From positions 1 through 8,949 of the forward strand of contig JAAEOI010000600.1 of the NCBI GenBank assembly GCA_024244665.1: a stretch of 8,949 bases of DNA. Direction: 5' to 3'. The stretch is from Bacteroidota bacterium. Its GTDB lineage: Bacteria; Bacteroidota; Bacteroidia; Bacteroidales; GCA-2748055. Under the pieces are notes generated by a model. The model was not told where the DNA came from and did no database searches. It worked only from the letters and a program-made list of their open reading frames with translations. Position numbers and translations under genes: made by a program. Positions 7,056 to 8,949 of this stretch are shown piece after piece. Position 1 is the stretch's first letter. Each line of letters starts with the position of its first letter.

Positions 7056-8810
7056 ATGAAAAAATCTGTATTCTCTGTTCTCTTGCTGGCATTGTCAGTC
7101 AATGTACTTTTCTCACAGTCAGAAATTGTTCCCCTGGGGGAACTGGATCCCTTCTGGCGTTGTCACCCGGTGCTGGGCCCTTTTCATATGGAAGGGATCT
7201 GGCTGAGAGAGATCCCGGATTATTTTTTCGACACGGATTTTGCCTATAAAAAGAGGCCCTATGAAAAGGAAGTCCTGTTTGCTGATCATCTGTCCACGGT
7301 TCGCCTGCTTGGCGGTCATGCCTCCATCCCCGGCTTTAACCCCGTGAAGAAAAAGGCCGGCATGAACCTGGACGGGAGCATGAAAAAAGCAAAATTCGAT
7401 GTGAGTGATACTGCCTCCATCCGCATTCTTTCCAAGCTGGATTTTGCATACAGGAAAGAAGATGGTTCCCTTGGATTCAGGCAGGAACTGATCAGGAAGA
7501 AGCTGCATCCATACACCAGCAACGGCTATACCAGTTTCACCATTGTCCTGGATGATATCCCTTGGTGCCTTACCAGTACTCCTGAGATCGGGTCTTTCGG
7601 GCAGGTGGCTCCGGCCGACAACCCTGAAGAGTGGTATGAAACCGTCAAGCAGCTGTGTTTTGCCCTGAAGGATATTCTCGGTGAGGAGGATGCCGCCAAA
7701 CTCCGTTTCCGGATCGGTACCGAGATGAATGGGAGGGAACGTTTTCACGGGACCGAATACCGGTTCATTACTCATTTTGACTATGCATCGGCAGCCATTA
7801 CCGAGGTATTGCCTGGTTGCGAGCTGGCTTTGTACAATATTACTTCCGCTTCCATGGACAATATCAACAATCATCACAATGTGAGTTCCTTCCGGGTCCT
7901 GGAGCATGCCTCGATGGGAATCAACCGCAGAACCGGGAAGCCGAATATTGTAAAGCGACCCTTTGTTTCCTGCTCCCGCTACTACTGTGCAAAAGATGAC
8001 CTGGATAAGATTATAAGCGGTATCGACGAGGTATGGGATCATATCGGGGAGAATATCCCGGGCTATGAGGAGATGAGCCGCGAGATCCATGAATTTGGTG
8101 CCCTGGCAGACTGGAGTGCAAAGCCTAGTACCCATAACCCGGATGCATTCGGGAATGCCATGAACCTGCAGGTGGTGATCAACCTGAAGGAAACCGGACT
8201 GGATAAGCTCTTCCACTGGAACATGCTGGAAGCCGTACGCCATGGGAATGATGTCATGGAAGTCCCCAGCTGTCATCTATGGGGTTACAGTGTGCTGGAT
8301 TATATGCAGGGAGGGCAGGCCTATAAGATTGTTCCGGAAAAAAAGGGGGATAGTGATATCACACCCACGGCCCTTTTATCGGTTTTTGAGAACAAAGCCT
8401 ACCTGCTGGTGAATTCCTTCAGTACGGACAGGGATTGCGGGGAAAAGGCAAGCTTCAGCATCAAGATACCCAAAGAGCTGATCCCCTTTAAGATCAGGAA
8501 CTCCAGTTCCGCCTCGATGAATAATTCAAATTCCATTCATTACCAGATAAGAAAGGATTTTGAAGAGGCGGGTATCCTTAATCCACTCCTGGAAAACAAG
8601 AAATACACAACTTCGGTGGCGAAAATGAGCACGAATGCAATAAAGCGCAGTAAGATTGTTGCCGGGCACTGGGAAGAGTACCTGGAAATGTGGAAGGAAT
8701 CGCTTACACTGGAAAAGTTTGAGGGTTCAGTGAAAGCTAAAGATGATATGTATGTGATATCTTTGGAAATGTCAGCTCCCGAGAGCACCGTAATAGTTTT
8801 GGAAAAATAA
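7056..8810 (+). CDS. Exported GH39-like (clan GH-A) protein, diverged paralogue of GH-a (GH-b)
   Basis: The product is 584 residues from ATG 7056, which gives a clean signal peptide (M-K-K then hydrophobic to about residue 20, cleavage near F-S-Q). The frame stays open upstream to 6978 but that part overlaps S3 and reads as non-signal sequence, so the upstream start is rejected. It aligns along its length with GH-a at low identity: D-F-A-Y-K-K ... Y-E-K-E-V-L-F-A-D, V-R83-L-L-G-G, H-P-Y-T-S-N-G-Y-T-S-F-T, E-E-W-Y, R-I-G-T222-E223-M-N-G (candidate acid/base), F-H-G-T-E-Y, F-D-Y-A-S-A-A-I, S-R-E343-I-H-E-F-G (candidate nucleophile, 120 residues on), F-H-W388, and G-Y-S-V-L-D-Y-M-Q-G-G-Q-A. A beta-rich domain follows from about 430. 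The Asn usually before the acid/base Glu is Thr, which may alter activity. Its start lies one base after the S3 stop, suggesting translational coupling. It is probably a glycosidase acting on the sulfatase product; specificity is unknown. Confidence 0.68.
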   Translation: MKKSVFSVLLLALSVNVLFSQSEIVPLGELDPFWRCHPVLGPFHMEGIWLREIPDYFFDTDFAYKKRPYEKEVLFADHLSTVRLLGGHASIPGFNPVKKKAGMNLDGSMKKAKFDVSDTASIRILSKLDFAYRKEDGSLGFRQELIRKKLHPYTSNGYTSFTIVLDDIPWCLTSTPEIGSFGQVAPADNPEEWYETVKQLCFALKDILGEEDAAKLRFRIGTEMNGRERFHGTEYRFITHFDYASAAITEVLPGCELALYNITSASMDNINNHHNVSSFRVLEHASMGINRRTGKPNIVKRPFVSCSRYYCAKDDLDKIISGIDEVWDHIGENIPGYEEMSREIHEFGALADWSAKPSTHNPDAFGNAMNLQVVINLKETGLDKLFHWNMLEAVRHGNDVMEVPSCHLWGYSVLDYMQGGQAYKIVPEKKGDSDITPTALLSVFENKAYLLVNSFSTDRDCGEKASFSIKIPKELIPFKIRNSSSASMNNSNSIHYQIRKDFEEAGILNPLLENKKYTTSVAKMSTNAIKRSKIVAGHWEEYLEMWKESLTLEKFEGSVKAKDDMYVISLEMSAPESTVIVLEK

Positions 8811-8824
8811 TCAAAAAATAAGCA

Positions 8825-8949
8825 ATGAGACCTGTATCACTTATTCTGCCCCTTGTATACCTGTTTGTCCTGTGCTCCTGCGATGCTGGGCGAGAAAGAA
8901 TGTCCCCGCCCAACATCATCTTCATTATGTCGGACGACCATGCCTACCA
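8825..8949 (+). CDS. Fourth sulfatase, N-terminal fragment (3' truncated by window edge) (S4)
   Basis: ATG 8825 opens a frame that runs off the window after 41 full codons. The first 16 residues are hydrophobic and lead to V-L-C-S-C19, a plausible though atypical lipobox, followed by D-A-G-R-E; a lipoprotein is therefore likely. Then comes P-P-N-I-I-F-I-M-S-D37-D38-H-A-Y, the standard N-terminal strand and paired Asp metal ligands of type I sulfatases. It keeps the canonical Asp-Asp pair that S1 lacks, so it is not a copy of S1. The formylglycine motif and the rest lie beyond the window, so activity and subfamily cannot be judged. It is 14 A-rich bases after GH-b with no evident Shine-Dalgarno sequence, in keeping with the same operon. 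Confidence 0.85.
   Translation, partial: MRPVSLILPLVYLFVLCSCDAGRERMSPPNIIFIMSDDHAY

Noticed and set aside
7119..8276. 385-codon open frame on the minus strand opposite GH-b
   Set aside because: It lies entirely within GH-b, which has a signal peptide, homology to GH-a and plausible catalytic residues. The antisense translation shows no recognisable domain, and its length is likely a by-product of codon use on the sense strand.

Overview
The window reads as one continuous, co-directional (+ strand) stretch of a sulfated-polysaccharide catabolic locus, most likely from a member of the Bacteroidota, probably marine or anaerobic. The reasons for that assignment are: sulfatases alternating with glycoside-hydrolase-like enzymes, export signals on nearly every protein, one lipoprotein with an acidic C-S-D-E start of the kind used for surface export in this phylum, A-rich starts with few strong Shine-Dalgarno sequences, and roughly balanced base composition. 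The phylum is an inference; other sulfatase-rich groups (Verrucomicrobiota, Planctomycetota) cannot be excluded.

Layout: (1) 1-512, the C-terminal half of a GPH-family sugar:cation symporter. (2) 539-2194, an exported sulfatase with a helical C-terminal tail (here S1). (3) 2218-3999, an exported GH39-like (clan GH-A) enzyme (GH-a). (4) 4025-5554, a lipoprotein sulfatase (S2). (5) 5573-7054, a close paralogue of S2 that appears to be secreted or periplasmic (S3). (6) 7056-8810, a second, diverged GH39-like protein (GH-b). (7) 8825-8949, the start of a fourth, lipoprotein-type sulfatase (S4). Gaps between genes are 26, 23, 25, 18, 1 and 14 bases, with no recognisable promoter or terminator, so one polycistronic transcript is likely. 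No stretch over 300 bases lacks a gene. I see no tRNA, rRNA, CRISPR array or insertion sequence.

How it may work: sulfatases remove sulfate esters (or N-sulfate) outside the cytoplasm, the two GH39-like enzymes cleave the exposed glycosidic linkages, and the GPH symporter imports the released sugar across the inner membrane. SusC/SusD-type outer-membrane import genes are not seen here but could lie outside the window. The substrate cannot be fixed from sequence alone; GH39 includes beta-xylosidases and alpha-L-iduronidases, so uronic-acid- or xylose-containing sulfated glycans (ulvan-like or glycosaminoglycan-like) are reasonable guesses.

The most notable points are the S2/S3 tandem duplication, with one paralogue carrying a broken formylglycine motif (C-M-T-C-R against C-M-P-C-R, one base apart) and a different export signal, and a 'sulfatase(s) followed by GH39-like enzyme' unit that occurs twice with strongly diverged GH members. 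I found no sign of a defence system, mobile element or other non-metabolic system.
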